This document shows positions 26,852-38,786 of a stretch of 64,000 bases of DNA, one piece after another. Numbering within the stretch: the stretch's first letter is position 1; the number at the start of each line of letters is the position of its first letter. Under the pieces are notes generated by a model. The model was not told the origin of the DNA. It saw nothing but the letters and a program-made list of their open reading frames with translations, and ran no database searches. This stretch comes from Teretinema zuelzerae. GTDB taxonomy: Bacteria > Spirochaetota > Spirochaetia > Treponematales > Treponemataceae. The position numbers and the translations under genes are program-made. The DNA lies in contig NZ_JAINWA010000003.1 in the NCBI RefSeq assembly GCF_021021555.1, positions 1,116,001-1,180,000 on the forward strand, in the 5' to 3' direction.

Positions 26852-27637
26852 TTAGTCCTTCCAGGGGAAGATAAAGCTCTTGAAGCTCCGGTAGCCGACC
26901 GTTTCAACATCGTCGGCTATCAACTCCTCCCAGGGAATCGATTTGCGGGCGATACGGGCGTCCAGTTCGGGGTGCTTTTCCATCCAGTCGTATTTATAGA
27001 GCCTCAGGCGGAATGCTTCGTTCTGCGCGAGCATGATTCCCGTTATTCCGGGAAGGAGCATGACGCACACGAGAGAAAGCCCCAGCAGAACCAGCGAATA
27101 AAAGAACATGAACAGGGAAAATCCCGGGTTGTCGAAAAAGACGATGAAGGATTTTTTCAGACATTTCACGAAGTTGTCGTCCAGCTGCGAGCGTATGGGA
27201 AGAAACCACTGGAGAGACAGGAGGACGATGATCGCGAGCCAGAACAGCAGCATGCCGAGGGCGAAGCCGACCATGTTGCCTATGCCGAAATAGTACGGCG
27301 TTGTCACGAAAAACAGCAGCGCGATGCCGACGGCGAGCAGGGAAAAAAGGGCTCCGTGCTTCCAGGTCGAACGGATCGCTTCAAGAAAATCCTTCCAGCC
27401 GAAACTCCGGTACGAGGCGATCCGGGCCAGCATTTTAGAGGCGGCAGTCCACAGGATGCCTTCGGCGATCGCGGTTGCCAGCAAAATCCCCATGGAAAGA
27501 AGCATCATGTCGGAGGCGGCCCCGGCGAGAAAAAAGCCGCCGAAGCCGACGCACAGAAATATCACATTCAGGATTAAAATCTGGAACAGATTATCCCAGC
27601 CGTCAAAAAAAGCCTTCTTGATAAAAAAACCGATCAT
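26852..27637 (-). CDS. Unknown polytopic membrane protein
   Basis: A 261-residue protein with about five or six hydrophobic segments (12-35, 43-62, 93-113, 121-142, 171-197). It resembles YesL/DUF624-like small membrane proteins in pattern, but this is not certain. I take ATG 27637 (MIGFFIKKAFFDGWDNLFQ); the frame is open 38 codons upstream, without support. There is no Shine-Dalgarno, and TGCTACTCT lies 6 nt upstream of the ATG. Divergent from the nucleoside ABC operon. Confidence 0.65.
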   Translation of the reverse strand: MIGFFIKKAFFDGWDNLFQILILNVIFLCVGFGGFFLAGAASDMMLLSMGILLATAIAEGILWTAASKMLARIASYRSFGWKDFLEAIRSTWKHGALFSLLAVGIALLFFVTTPYYFGIGNMVGFALGMLLFWLAIIVLLSLQWFLPIRSQLDDNFVKCLKKSFIVFFDNPGFSLFMFFYSLVLLGLSLVCVMLLPGITGIMLAQNEAFRLRLYKYDWMEKHPELDARIARKSIPWEELIADDVETVGYRSFKSFIFPWKD

Positions 27638-27655
27638 GGATTCAGAGTAGCATAA

Positions 27656-30248
<2,593 letters not shown>

Positions 30249-30252
<4 letters not shown>

Positions 30253-31292
30253 AACGAGCGCTCATCCCCATCCTCGCCTTTCTTTCTGCCATCGCCGCGA
30301 TTATCGTCGTATTAAGCCTTTCGTCGCCCCGGCCGGTCGATTCCCTGCAGGCGTTTTTCGCCGGCCCGTTCTCCTCGCCCTGGCATCTGGGAGTTCTGCT
30401 TGACCGAACTGCCCTCCTGCTGCTCGCCGCCCTCGGAGCCTCGGCCGCCCTCAAGGCGGGGGCCTTCAATCTCGGCGGCGAAGCGCAGATCTACGCTCCG
30501 GCCCTGCTTACCGCAGCCCTCCTCGCTCCGGGAGGCAACCCTGATTTCGCTCGCCTCATGCCGGCGGCGGCCTTTGCCGCGGCGATAGGACTCGGCGCAC
30601 TCCTGGGAGGAATCCCCGGAATCCTCCGCGCCCGCCGGGGAACCAGCGAACTGCTCACTTCGTTTCTTCTTTCGGCTGCGGTCGTGCCGGTAGTGGATTA
30701 CCTTATCCAGGGGCCGCTCCGCGATCCCGAGAGGAATCTTCTCGCCACACGAGCGATCGCCCGCCAATGGCGCGTCGGAGATCTCCTCCCGGGTCTTCAG
30801 GCGAACATATTCCTTCCGTTTTCTCTCCTGCTCGCCGCGCTCTTGTTCTTCTTTTTGCGGAACACGGCTCCGGGCTTCCGCTACAGGCTGACCGGAACCG
30901 CTCCCGAATTCTCCCGCTCGCTCGGATACCCTGCCCGGCTGATCCCGGCCGCGGGAATGGCTCTTTCGGGAGCCTTCCACGGAGCAGCCGGCTTTGCGGC
31001 GGTTACGGGAACCTGGTTCATGTGTCATACGGGGCTTACCGCCGGAATGGGCTGGAGCGCTCTCGCCGTCGCCCTCATAGCGCGGGCGAATCCGCTTGCG
31101 GCAGCAGCCGCGGCCTTTCTCTACGCCTGGCTGGAAACCGCGTCGGAAACCGCCCTTCTTTCGTCCCGGTTCAGCTTCGATTCTGCCTCTCTGGTCCAGG
31201 GACTCATCTTCCTGGTGGTCTCGGCGCGAACCCTGAAGCTGCCGTCGTTTTTCCGCGAATTCAAACCGAAAAAGGCTCGCGCACATGACTGA
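30249..31292 (+). CDS. Nucleoside ABC transporter permease 1 (NupB/YufP type)
   Basis: A 347-residue inner-membrane permease of the branched-chain/ribose BPD_transp_2 family with about nine membrane segments. LGASAALKAGAFNLGGEAQIY is the characteristic family motif (GxxNLGxEGQ type), and RRGTSELLTSFLLSAAVVPVVDYL follows. It starts at TTG 30249 overlapping the ATPase stop (TTGA). Ends 8 nt inside the next gene. Confidence 0.9.
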
Positions 31293-32136
31293 GATTCTTT
31301 CTGCCGTACTCGCCTCTTCCGCCCCGCTTCTTTTCGCCGCCCTCGGCGCCCTCGCGACCGAATACGCGGGCGTGCTTGCCGTGTTCATGGACGGCGCGAT
31401 CAACCTTGCGGCCTTCATCTGCATCGCGGTAACCGCGTCGACCGGTTCGCCTCTTGCCGGATTCGCCGCCGCGGCTGCCGGCACGATCGTCTTCGTCGGA
31501 GCGGCCGCCCTCTATACCGAGGCGACCGGAGCCAATCCCTTCCTCACCGGTTTGTCGCTGAACCTTTTTTCCGCGGGGATAACATCCCTCCTGTCGACGC
31601 TCGTTTTCGGCACGCGGGGAGTCGTCCCCCTGCCCTTCTCCGGCGAGGCGGAGTACATCGCCTTTTCCGCAGGCCTCAGGCAGTTCGCCTTTCCGGCCGC
31701 GCTGGCGGCCGCCGTCCTCATGGCCTTCTTCTTCCATAACACGAAACCCGGCGCCGCCCTGCGAGCCTCGGGAAGCTCTCCGAGGGTTCTGGAAGCCCGC
31801 GGACTCCATCCTGACCGCTACCGCGTCTTTTCCTGGATGATAGCGGCCGTATTCGCCGCTCTGGCGGGAACCGCTCTCAGCCTGCCGCTGGGGGCCTGGG
31901 TGCCGAACGTCAGCTCTGGCCGCGGCTGGACGGCCCTCGCCGCGGTATATCTCGGACTCCGCAACCCGCTCGGATGCGTGCTCGCGGCGCTGCTTTTCTC
32001 CGCGGCCGAATACGCGGCGAACATCCTTCAGGGAACCGGGCAGGTTTCCGGAACCCTCATATTGGGACTCCCCTACGCCCTCGCCCTGGCGGTTTTTATC
32101 CTGAAAAGAAAGGACCTCGGAACTCAAACAACGTAA
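31285..32136 (+). CDS. Nucleoside ABC transporter permease 2 (NupC/YufQ type)
   Basis: A 283-residue permease, partner of the previous one. The family motif is LGALATEYAGVLAVFMDGAINLAAF with degenerate glycines, then TGANPFLTGLSLNLFSAGITS and RASGSSPRVLEARGLHPDRYR, which is the cytoplasmic coupling loop. It closes the importer operon; starts in the last codons of permease 1. Confidence 0.9.
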   Translation: MTEILSAVLASSAPLLFAALGALATEYAGVLAVFMDGAINLAAFICIAVTASTGSPLAGFAAAAAGTIVFVGAAALYTEATGANPFLTGLSLNLFSAGITSLLSTLVFGTRGVVPLPFSGEAEYIAFSAGLRQFAFPAALAAAVLMAFFFHNTKPGAALRASGSSPRVLEARGLHPDRYRVFSWMIAAVFAALAGTALSLPLGAWVPNVSSGRGWTALAAVYLGLRNPLGCVLAALLFSAAEYAANILQGTGQVSGTLILGLPYALALAVFILKRKDLGTQTT

Positions 32137-32175
32137 AAAGAAAGCATATTTCAGTGTTTTTTTCCCCCGGCGGGC

Positions 32176-32181
32176 TATACT
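32176..32181 (+). promoter_or_regulatory. -10 box (TATACT) of the HD-domain gene
   Basis: TATACT followed by exactly 7 nt and ATG 32189, with no Shine-Dalgarno. The -35 region is poor. Predicted transcription start coincides with the ATG. Confidence 0.45.
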
Positions 32182-32188
32182 TAACCCG

Positions 32189-33130
32189 ATGAAATCCGAT
32201 TCCGGTTCTTCGACAGACGAATATCTCTCCAGACTCTTCAATCCGGCTAACCGAGAAGATGTTATAACCGAGGATTTCGAAATAATCGAGGCGCGTCTGG
32301 CTCCGGAAGAAAAAAACCGCCTCGAACACTGCTGGAAACTGACTAAAGACCTCTATTACGGAAACTTTCCCGGATACCGTTCGTGCAACACCGAATATCA
32401 CGATTACAACCATACCTGCGATGTATTCGGCGCCTCGGCACGCCTGTGCGACGGAATGCTCGCCGAAGGAAGAGATCTCCCGCCCGAACTCTACGCCGAT
32501 ATCTGCATCGCGGCGATGCTCCACGACGCCGGCTATATTCAGGAGGCCTCCGACACGGAAGGCACCGGAGCCAAATACACCCGCACACACGTCAAACGAA
32601 GCATGGAGTTTTCCCGGCGGCACCGCGAAGATTTTCATCTTTCGGAAGAACGCTGCGACAGAATCTGCCTTATGATAGCGGCAACCGATTTGGCGACGCC
32701 GATCCCGGATATTCCGTTCGAAGACGAATCGACCCTCTATGCGGCGAAAGTGCTTGCCACCGGGGACCTTCTGGGGCAGATGGCCGACCGAACCTATCTG
32801 GAAAAGCTGCTCTTCCTGTATTATGAATTCTCGGAGGCGGGCTTTCCCGGCTACGAAACCGAGTTCGATATGCTGAGGAAAACCCTCGGCTTCTATGAAA
32901 TGACGAAAAAACGCCTTTCTGAAACCCTCAACGGCGCCGCGGATCTCGCGAGATCCCATTTTAAAGCCCGCTACGGCCTCGACAGAAACCTCTACATCGA
33001 ATCCATCGAACGACAGATAGACTATCTCGGCTCGATAATGGAGGATTCGTCCGTTAATTTCAGAAAGAAACTCAAGCGGATGGATCTCGAAACCATCAGC
33101 AGAACGCATAGGGAAAGCGTCCACGCCTGA
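32189..33130 (+). CDS. HD-domain phosphohydrolase
   Basis: A 313-residue cytosolic protein with a cyclic-nucleotide-phosphodiesterase-like HD core (about 60-200): YHDYNHTCDVFGASARL (first His), IAAMLHDAGYI (His-Asp pair), YTRTHVKRSM and MIAATDLAT (last Asp). The C-terminal ~90 residues are helical. Substrate unknown; related proteins act on phosphomonoesters or cyclic nucleotides. Followed by a bidirectional terminator shared with lysS. Confidence 0.82.
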   Translation: MKSDSGSSTDEYLSRLFNPANREDVITEDFEIIEARLAPEEKNRLEHCWKLTKDLYYGNFPGYRSCNTEYHDYNHTCDVFGASARLCDGMLAEGRDLPPELYADICIAAMLHDAGYIQEASDTEGTGAKYTRTHVKRSMEFSRRHREDFHLSEERCDRICLMIAATDLATPIPDIPFEDESTLYAAKVLATGDLLGQMADRTYLEKLLFLYYEFSEAGFPGYETEFDMLRKTLGFYEMTKKRLSETLNGAADLARSHFKARYGLDRNLYIESIERQIDYLGSIMEDSSVNFRKKLKRMDLETISRTHRESVHA

Positions 33131-33186
33131 ACGCCAGGACCCGAAACCCGCGCGCCGCGTAAATCGCCGGCGATCCGCCCACGCTC

Positions 33187-33230
33187 AAAAAAAAGGCTGC
33201 CCGCGCAGACGTCTGCAGGACAGCCTTTTT
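33187..33230. terminator. Bidirectional terminator between HD gene and lysS
   Basis: A run of A (33187-33194), GGCTG, an inner GCAGAC/GTCTGC hairpin (33205-33216), CAGCC and a run of five T. It works as an intrinsic terminator in both directions for the convergent genes. Confidence 0.85.
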
Positions 33231-33247
33231 AGCTAGCCGACTCTAAT

Positions 33248-34834
33248 TCAATATCCGGCGAGAATCTTTTCCAGCCGCTCGCGTCCGATTATTTTCATGA
33301 ACGAGGCAAGCCGGGGGCCCTGATCCTTTGCGATGAGAGCCTGATAGGTCGCGGTAAAAAGGGCTTTCGCTTCGATTCCGCATTCCGTCGCTACGGCGTA
33401 GCAAAGCTCGGACAGGGCCTTTTCGTCGACGCCGTCCATCTTCGGCACCACCTCGTCTCGAAGCTTTCGCACTGCCTCGAGCTCGGCTCCTTCAAGGGCG
33501 GCCTTCGAGCCGTCGAGGCGGAGAGCGAAGCGGAAATCCTCCGGAGAGCACTCGGTAATCCAGTACCAGGCGCACCTGGCGCGGGTGCGGAGCCGGTCGA
33601 TCTGGGCTTCCTCGACGCCGGGGAGCGACGCGATCACCGCTTCGATGTCTCCGCTCGCCGTCTGCAGAAGGTTGCACAGATGGCGGAAGGGCACCTGATA
33701 GGAAATGCAGGACGGCAGTTCGCCCACCTGAGAAAGCTCGTAAATGCGGCGTTCCTTGGCGAAGACGTCGTCGTTCTTGGCCTTTTCCGCGCCCCAGGCA
33801 ATGCGTTCGGTTTTGTCGAAATCCTCGTAAATCTTGATGACGTCGAGGTCGAAGCTGATGACGAATTCCGTATTGGGCCGGGTTCCCGCGAAAAGATAAC
33901 GGACGACCTCCGGCTGATACACGCGCAGCACGTCGTACAGGTCGACAACCTTGCCCTTCGACGAGGACATCTTTCCCGGAGTTCCCTTGATGCCGATGAA
34001 ATCGTAGCGGAAGGTGACCGGCGGGTTCCAGCCGAATACCTGCTCGGAAACGAGCTTTGCCGTGTCGAAGGAGCCGCCGTGGGAGTGGTGGTCCTTTCCG
34101 GCGGGCTCGAATACAGTATTTTCATGCGCCCAGCGCATAGGCCAGTCGACGCGCCAGCCGAGCTTCGCGCCCTTGGTCTTGCGGAGGTCTACCGTCTCCC
34201 GGTTGCCGCATTCGCACGAATATTCAAGGCCCCAGTCGCCGTCCCAGCCTTCGATGGTCGTGGTGTCGCGGTTGCATTTTTCGCAGAACATCGCGACCGG
34301 CCAGTATTCCTCGGATTCGGGGATTTTATGGGCGTCGTCGCGGTAGTGGTTGAGGCATTCCTTGATCTTCGCGCGGGAATTCATGGCGAGCTTCATGCCG
34401 TCCGCGTACAGATGCGCGCGGTAGCGGCTTGCCTGATAGAGGAATTCGGGCTTGATTCCGACTGCGGGAAGGATGGTCTCCACGTCCACCTCGTGATGGC
34501 GGGCGTAGCTTTCGTCGCGCTCGAAGGGATCGGGAACCATGGTGATCGGATAGCGCAGATGCTTTTCCAGCACGTCCTGATTCGGCATGTTGACCGGAAC
34601 TTTTCGGAACACGTCGTAATCGTCCCATGAATATATGAAGCGCACGTTTTTTCCGCGCGCGCGCAGAGCCCGCACAACGAGGTCGACGGAGATGATCTCC
34701 CGGAAGTTGCCGATATGAACCGTTCCGGAAGGAGTGATTCCGGACGCGCAGGTGTAAGAGTCGAGATCGCCCCGCTCCCGTATGATCTTGTCGGCGGTTT
34801 GATCCGCCCAATGCGATAGTTGAGCCTTTTCCAT
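33248..34834 (-). CDS. lysS: Lysyl-tRNA synthetase, class I
   Basis: A 528-residue class I LysRS, the archaeal-type enzyme also used by spirochaetes. It charges tRNA-Lys. HIGH-like motif: GTVHIGNFREI (about 33-43). KMSKS-like motif: PGKMSSSKGKVV (about 284-295). Zinc-type cysteine pairs in CEKCNRD and YSCECGN. The presence of this enzyme supports a spirochaete. No Shine-Dalgarno; TATACT lies 9 nt upstream of the ATG. Confidence 0.96.
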   Translation of the reverse strand: MEKAQLSHWADQTADKIIRERGDLDSYTCASGITPSGTVHIGNFREIISVDLVVRALRARGKNVRFIYSWDDYDVFRKVPVNMPNQDVLEKHLRYPITMVPDPFERDESYARHHEVDVETILPAVGIKPEFLYQASRYRAHLYADGMKLAMNSRAKIKECLNHYRDDAHKIPESEEYWPVAMFCEKCNRDTTTIEGWDGDWGLEYSCECGNRETVDLRKTKGAKLGWRVDWPMRWAHENTVFEPAGKDHHSHGGSFDTAKLVSEQVFGWNPPVTFRYDFIGIKGTPGKMSSSKGKVVDLYDVLRVYQPEVVRYLFAGTRPNTEFVISFDLDVIKIYEDFDKTERIAWGAEKAKNDDVFAKERRIYELSQVGELPSCISYQVPFRHLCNLLQTASGDIEAVIASLPGVEEAQIDRLRTRARCAWYWITECSPEDFRFALRLDGSKAALEGAELEAVRKLRDEVVPKMDGVDEKALSELCYAVATECGIEAKALFTATYQALIAKDQGPRLASFMKIIGRERLEKILAGY

Positions 34835-34843
34835 AGTCTTTCA

Positions 34844-34849
34844 AGTATA
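34844..34849 (-). promoter_or_regulatory. -10 box (TATACT) of lysS
   Basis: TATACT on the minus strand, 9 nt before ATG 34834. The -35 candidate TTCACC at 17 nt is weak. Predicted 5' leader of 2-3 nt. Confidence 0.45.
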
Positions 34850-34879
34850 ACGAAATATCGTTCTCAGGTGAAGTGCCTC

Positions 34880-34908
34880 TTGGAAAAAGGGGCCTTTCAG
34901 GCTACACT
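34880..34908 (+). promoter_or_regulatory. Promoter of ppnP
   Basis: TTGGAA (34880-34885), 17 nt, TACACT (34903-34908). A leader of about 55 nt follows, with Shine-Dalgarno AGGAGA before ATG 34969. Confidence 0.55.
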
Positions 34909-34968
34909 GCCGGCGTCTATCCTTCCAAGGGCGGATGCGAAGACGAAACCCTCAACAGGAGAACACCA

Positions 34969-35286
34969 ATGGATGCATTTGAAAACGTAACCGCGGTCAA
35001 AAAGGCGAACGTATATTTCGGCGGAAAGGTCACCAGCAGAACCATTCTCTTTCCCTCGGGCGAGAAAAAAACCCTGGGAATCATGCTCGCCGGCGACTAC
35101 GAGTTCTCCACCGGCAACGCCGAAATAATGGAAGTGCTCTCAGGATCGATGGACGTTCTTCTTCCGGGCGAAACCGAGTGGAAAACCTTCGCCGCGGGAA
35201 CCTCCTATACGGTGAAAGCCGATTCGTCCTTCAAGCTCCGCGTCCCTGAAATCGCCGACTACTGCTGCTCCTACCTTCCCCGGTAA
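34969..35286 (+). CDS. ppnP: Pyrimidine/purine nucleoside phosphorylase (PpnP, DUF1255)
   Basis: A 105-residue cupin-fold protein of the YaiE/PpnP family, which phosphorolyses many nucleosides. Typical segments: [68 protein letters not shown] and [19 protein letters not shown] 34969 has a good Shine-Dalgarno; the frame is open further upstream without support. It is followed after 4 nt by the DUF2786 gene, suggesting an operon. Confidence 0.92.
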   Translation: MDAFENVTAVKKANVYFGGKVTSRTILFPSGEKKTLGIMLAGDYEFSTGNAEIMEVLSGSMDVLLPGETEWKTFAAGTSYTVKADSSFKLRVPEIADYCCSYLPR

Positions 35287-35290
35287 CCGC

Positions 35291-35983
35291 ATGGACAAGG
35301 CCGCCGGAGACGTTCTCGACAAGGTAAAAAAACTGATGGCTCTGGGAGCCTCTCCGAGCGAAGCCGAAGCCGCGAGCGCGATCGAAAAGGCCCGCCTTCT
35401 GCTGGCCCGCCACGGCCTCACCCTTACCGACCTTGAAGCCCACGATCCGGAAATCGTGGAAGGCGTGCTTCTTGAAAAAAAGCGCCTGCGGTCCTGGGAA
35501 TCCATGCTCATACAGGTCGTCGCCCGCGCCACCTTCACGCAGGCTCTCCACGTCCGCAGGGGAGACTGCGCGCAGATCCTCCTGATCGGACGGGAGGTGA
35601 ACACCGCCGCGGCGGAAAACCTCTTCGAATACCTGTATCTGATCGTTCTCAAGCTGGGAAGGGAGCATAGTTCTCAGGTTGCCCACCTGGAAAGCTTCAA
35701 ATGCGGCGTAGTCGAGCGGATCGGAGAACGCCTGATCGAGAGCATCGCAGGCGAAGAAGCGGACGCAAAAGCCCAATCGCCTGACGGAGAAAAAGCTCTG
35801 GCGCTCAGGATGGACAAAACCGCGGAAAAAGAAAACAAGAACTTTATAGAAAATAAATACGGAAAAACAGGTTCGAAACGGATCGGCCGCCGGGTGGAAG
35901 CCGAATCCTATCTACGCGGAAGAACAGAAGGCGGAAAGGTCTCGCTTAATCGGCAGATCCGCTCTGATCAGGCAGGGAGATAG
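35291..35983 (+). CDS. DUF2786 domain protein
   Basis: A 230-residue protein. Residues 8-47 (VLDKVKKLMALGASPSEAEA ... LLARHGLTLTDL) match the DUF2786 helical motif, followed by the usual WESMLIQVVARATF and LIGREVNTAAAENLFEYLY region. The last ~75 residues are charged and low-complexity. Function unknown; the family often occurs on phages and plasmids. No own Shine-Dalgarno, so it is probably translated after ppnP. Its last 38 nt overlap the convergent membrane-protein gene. Confidence 0.75.
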   Translation: MDKAAGDVLDKVKKLMALGASPSEAEAASAIEKARLLLARHGLTLTDLEAHDPEIVEGVLLEKKRLRSWESMLIQVVARATFTQALHVRRGDCAQILLIGREVNTAAAENLFEYLYLIVLKLGREHSSQVAHLESFKCGVVERIGERLIESIAGEEADAKAQSPDGEKALALRMDKTAEKENKNFIENKYGKTGSKRIGRRVEAESYLRGRTEGGKVSLNRQIRSDQAGR

Positions 35984-36746
35984 CCGAAGAAGGCTCCATG
36001 GTTTCCCGGGCGAGATTAATCCTGATAAACCACCAGGAAAGCGCGATCGACCAGAGAATATCCGAGCCGTACAGCGCGACGGACGCAAGAAACAGCGCAG
36101 GCTTCGAATCCGTAATCATGACGAAGGCAGAAAGCGCGATAAGAATTCCGTGGTACGCGGCATACGCGCGAAGCAGCCGCTTCCCGTCGAACGAAATCAT
36201 TTTACGGCTTATTTCCACCGCCCGCGCCGGCGGCAGGGCATTAGTCGAACAGCAGATATGCGGCACGAAAATCAGCTTGAAGGCGACGACCGCGTAAATA
36301 GCCAGGTACAAGGAAAGAAGGATCGTAAACAGAACCGCGAAGGAAGATCCGACTGCCTCGCCGGTAAAAGAGGCGGGATCCGCGAACATCATATACACGA
36401 AGACGACCCCGATCGACGCCATGAAAAACCAAAGCGTCGCGCGCAGAAAATACGCGGCGTAGATTCTCAACGTTTCCGCCGCCGATACCGCGAAACGGGT
36501 TTTCACCTCCCGGTACGACGAAACGATGCGGTAATAAAAGTACATCCGGTTAACCAGTATGAGAACCGACGCCGCCAGCGAGATGAACGCGTAGACGGAT
36601 ATCGAAAGCGAAGACGCGTCAGCACCTTCCGGGCCGGTGAGCAGATTCGACATGACGGAAAGAGCGGCGTAGACGAGCGTGAAAATCCCGACTGCCCGTG
36701 TATTGCGTTTGATGAAATCGATCAATTCGTGATGCATGGAAACCAT
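35946..36746 (-). CDS. Unknown polytopic membrane protein
   Basis: About 266 residues with six hydrophobic segments (about 17-35, 44-65, 92-117, 130-160, 193-215, 217-240), of unknown family. Start is uncertain: ATG at 36761, 36746 or 36737 is possible and none has a Shine-Dalgarno. I chose 36746 because an extended -10 box TG-T-TATATG lies 5 nt upstream. Overlaps the DUF2786 gene end. Confidence 0.6.
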   Translation of the reverse strand: MVSMHHELIDFIKRNTRAVGIFTLVYAALSVMSNLLTGPEGADASSLSISVYAFISLAASVLILVNRMYFYYRIVSSYREVKTRFAVSAAETLRIYAAYFLRATLWFFMASIGVVFVYMMFADPASFTGEAVGSSFAVLFTILLSLYLAIYAVVAFKLIFVPHICCSTNALPPARAVEISRKMISFDGKRLLRAYAAYHGILIALSAFVMITDSKPALFLASVALYGSDILWSIALSWWFIRINLARETMEPSSAISLPDQSGSAD

Positions 36747-36782
36747 AGTGTCATATAACAAGCGATTGGAAAAGCCGTCCGT

Positions 36783-36811
36783 TTGTCAAAACCGCGGCTT
36801 CCCTTTACACT
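36783..36811 (+). promoter_or_regulatory. Promoter of the adenosine deaminase gene
   Basis: TTGTCA (36783-36788), 17 nt, TACACT (36806-36811), then a leader of about 45 nt with Shine-Dalgarno AAGGAGG before ATG 36864. Confidence 0.6.
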
Positions 36812-36863
36812 AGAGCGGTGCGGCTCATCAGGCAAAACGGCCCTGAATTTCAAGGAGGCTCCC

Positions 36864-38075
36864 ATGCAGACTTTTCCAGACGCGTTTTTGCGCGAAATCC
36901 CCAAAACGGACGTGCATCTCCATCTTGACGGCTCGCTCAGAATATCGACGCTGATAGAACTCGCGCAAAAAAAAGGCGTCCCGCTTCCCGCCGCCGACGA
37001 ACAGGGATTGCGGGAAACAGTGTTTAAGGATTCCTACGCCTCCCTCGACGAATACCTCAGGGGATTTTCCCTCACCACAGCCGTGATGGACGACCGGGAG
37101 TCCGTCGAACGCATAGCGTACGAGCTGGCGGAGGATTCCTTCGCAGAAGGAGTCAGATACATCGAGGTGCGCCTTGCCCCGCAGCTTCATATCAGGGACG
37201 ATTTTCCGATGGAAGATGTGCTCGGCGCCGTCGATTCGGGGCTGAACAAGGCCAAGGAGGAATGGAACCGCGCGCTCGCGGAAAACGAGCCGGAATACGA
37301 CTTCGGAATCATCGTGTGCGCCATGAGATATTGCAACGGGCACTTCTCGCCCTGGTACAAGTCTTTTTTCGAGACCCACCGCTACTCCGATCCGGAAGAA
37401 GTAATGCGCCTCGCCTCGCTCGAGCTCGTCAGGGGTGCGGTAAAAATCCGGGATTCGCAGGGCTTGAGGATCGTCGGCTTCGACATTGCGGGAAGCGAAA
37501 AGGGCTACCCCGCCTCGAATCACAAAGACGCGTACGAATACGCGCATAAAAACTTCCTGCACAAAACCGTTCACGCCGGAGAAGCCTACGGCGCGGAATC
37601 GATCTTCACCGCGATAACCAAGTGCCATGCCGACCGCATCGGCCACGGCCTCCTCTTGTTCAGCGAGGAGGACATCGCCGACCCGGACATCGCCGACAAA
37701 AAAGCCTATGCGCAGAATCTGGCGAACTACATCGCGGACAGGCGCATAACCATAGAAGTCTGCCTCACGAGCAATCTCCAGACGAACCCCCGCTTCCGCG
37801 ACATCCGGGAGCACTCGCTCGGCAAAATGCTCGAGGCGGGAATTTCCGTCTCGTTCTGCACCGACAACCGCCTTGTCTCGAACACGACCGTCTGCAAGGA
37901 GCTCAGGCTGGCGCTGGACAATTTTCCGATCAGCGGGCGGAAGCTCAGGGACATCGTCGTCTACGGGTTCAAGCGGTCCTTCCGCTTCGGCTCCTACCGG
38001 GAAAAAAGAAAATACGTTCGGTCATGCATCGACTGGTACGATTCCGTCGCGGAAAAATACGGAATCTCCGACTGA
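36864..38075 (+). CDS. add: Adenosine deaminase family protein
   Basis: A 403-residue amidohydrolase-fold adenosine deaminase, turning adenosine to inosine for purine salvage. Motifs: TDVHLHLDGSLR (zinc His pair, about 14-25), a FDIAGSEKGYP motif, TVHAGEAYG (zinc His and catalytic Glu region), GHGLLL (His), and CTDNRLVSNTT (zinc Asp; most relatives have STDDP). ATG 36864 with strong Shine-Dalgarno; the frame is open upstream without support. It fits with the nucleoside importer and phosphorylases nearby. Adenine deaminase or a related activity cannot be excluded. Confidence 0.88.
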   Translation: MQTFPDAFLREIPKTDVHLHLDGSLRISTLIELAQKKGVPLPAADEQGLRETVFKDSYASLDEYLRGFSLTTAVMDDRESVERIAYELAEDSFAEGVRYIEVRLAPQLHIRDDFPMEDVLGAVDSGLNKAKEEWNRALAENEPEYDFGIIVCAMRYCNGHFSPWYKSFFETHRYSDPEEVMRLASLELVRGAVKIRDSQGLRIVGFDIAGSEKGYPASNHKDAYEYAHKNFLHKTVHAGEAYGAESIFTAITKCHADRIGHGLLLFSEEDIADPDIADKKAYAQNLANYIADRRITIEVCLTSNLQTNPRFRDIREHSLGKMLEAGISVSFCTDNRLVSNTTVCKELRLALDNFPISGRKLRDIVVYGFKRSFRFGSYREKRKYVRSCIDWYDSVAEKYGISD

Positions 38076-38084
38076 CGAACGCGT

Positions 38085-38702
38085 CTACTTGGCGAGGACG
38101 CTCGCCTCGCCGCCGTCGACCGCGATCGCCTGCGCGTTGCTGATCGGCCGCAGATTCAGCTGGGAATCGTAGCGGGCGATGATTTTCTCGGCGGCCTTTT
38201 TAAACGGAAAGTTCGTATAGTGCGGGAGGGGATAAAAAGGAACGAGGCCGAGCGAGTCGTAAGAGTCAAGGCCGGGCGCGGCGGCGCAGTCGTCCATATC
38301 TTTCGCGTACTCGATGTTCGGCGACGCGATTATGGAGCCGGCGGATTCGCCGATGTACATCTTGCCGCCTTTCACCTCTTCGAGAATCGCCGAATCGGCT
38401 CCGGTTCGTTTTAATTCCTGCAGAAGAAAAAAGGTATTGCCGCCGGAAACGTAGATATACGGGCTGGCTCCCAGTTTGCGGACGATCTCGCCGCGCGGCG
38501 CCGTCGAGACATCGAGTTCGTCGATCGTCATGCCGAGCTTGGCGAAAGCCTTCCGGGCCCTTTCCACGTAGAACACCACTTTTTCCGTGTTGCTCGCGGT
38601 GGGGATGAATACGACGGATTTTCCGCGCAATTCCTCCCCGACCCATTGTTGAAACACTCCGCTCACGTCCGCGAAGGACGAAGCCAAAAACAACCTGCTC
38701 AT
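38085..38702 (-). CDS. Peptidase E-like serine peptidase (S51 family)
   Basis: A 205-residue protein with SGGNTFFLLQEL, then the nucleophile elbow YIGESAGSIIASPNIEY (Ser about 120) and PLPHYTNFP, as in alpha-aspartyl dipeptidase/cyanophycinase relatives. It would cleave N-terminal Asp dipeptides or similar in the cytoplasm. ATG 38702 has Shine-Dalgarno AAAGGAG. The reading frame is open upstream for 32 more codons, where the sequence QAIAVDGGEA repeats the protein's own C-terminus: a relic of a second copy. Confidence 0.82.
   Translation of the reverse strand: MSRLFLASSFADVSGVFQQWVGEELRGKSVVFIPTASNTEKVVFYVERARKAFAKLGMTIDELDVSTAPRGEIVRKLGASPYIYVSGGNTFFLLQELKRTGADSAILEEVKGGKMYIGESAGSIIASPNIEYAKDMDDCAAAPGLDSYDSLGLVPFYPLPHYTNFPFKKAAEKIIARYDSQLNLRPISNAQAIAVDGGEASVLAK
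38103..38132. repeat. 30-bp direct repeat, copy 1 (inside peptidase E gene end)
   Basis: Encodes the AIAVDGGEA part of the peptidase C-terminus. Copy 2 at 38745-38774 differs by one base and lies just upstream of the gene's start in the same reading frame. Confidence 0.85.
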
Positions 38703-38744
38703 GGATAGCTCCTTTCCGTCGACCGCGGCCGCCAGCGCGATCCG

Positions 38745-38774
38745 CGCCTCGCCGCCGTCGACAGCGATCGCCTG
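38745..38774. repeat. 30-bp direct repeat, copy 2 (remnant upstream of peptidase E)
   Basis: One mismatch to 38103-38132. In frame it reads QAIAVDGGEA, as at the end of the intact gene. It looks like the tail of a lost tandem copy of the peptidase gene. Confidence 0.8.
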
Positions 38775-38786
38775 AGTCTGCCATAG

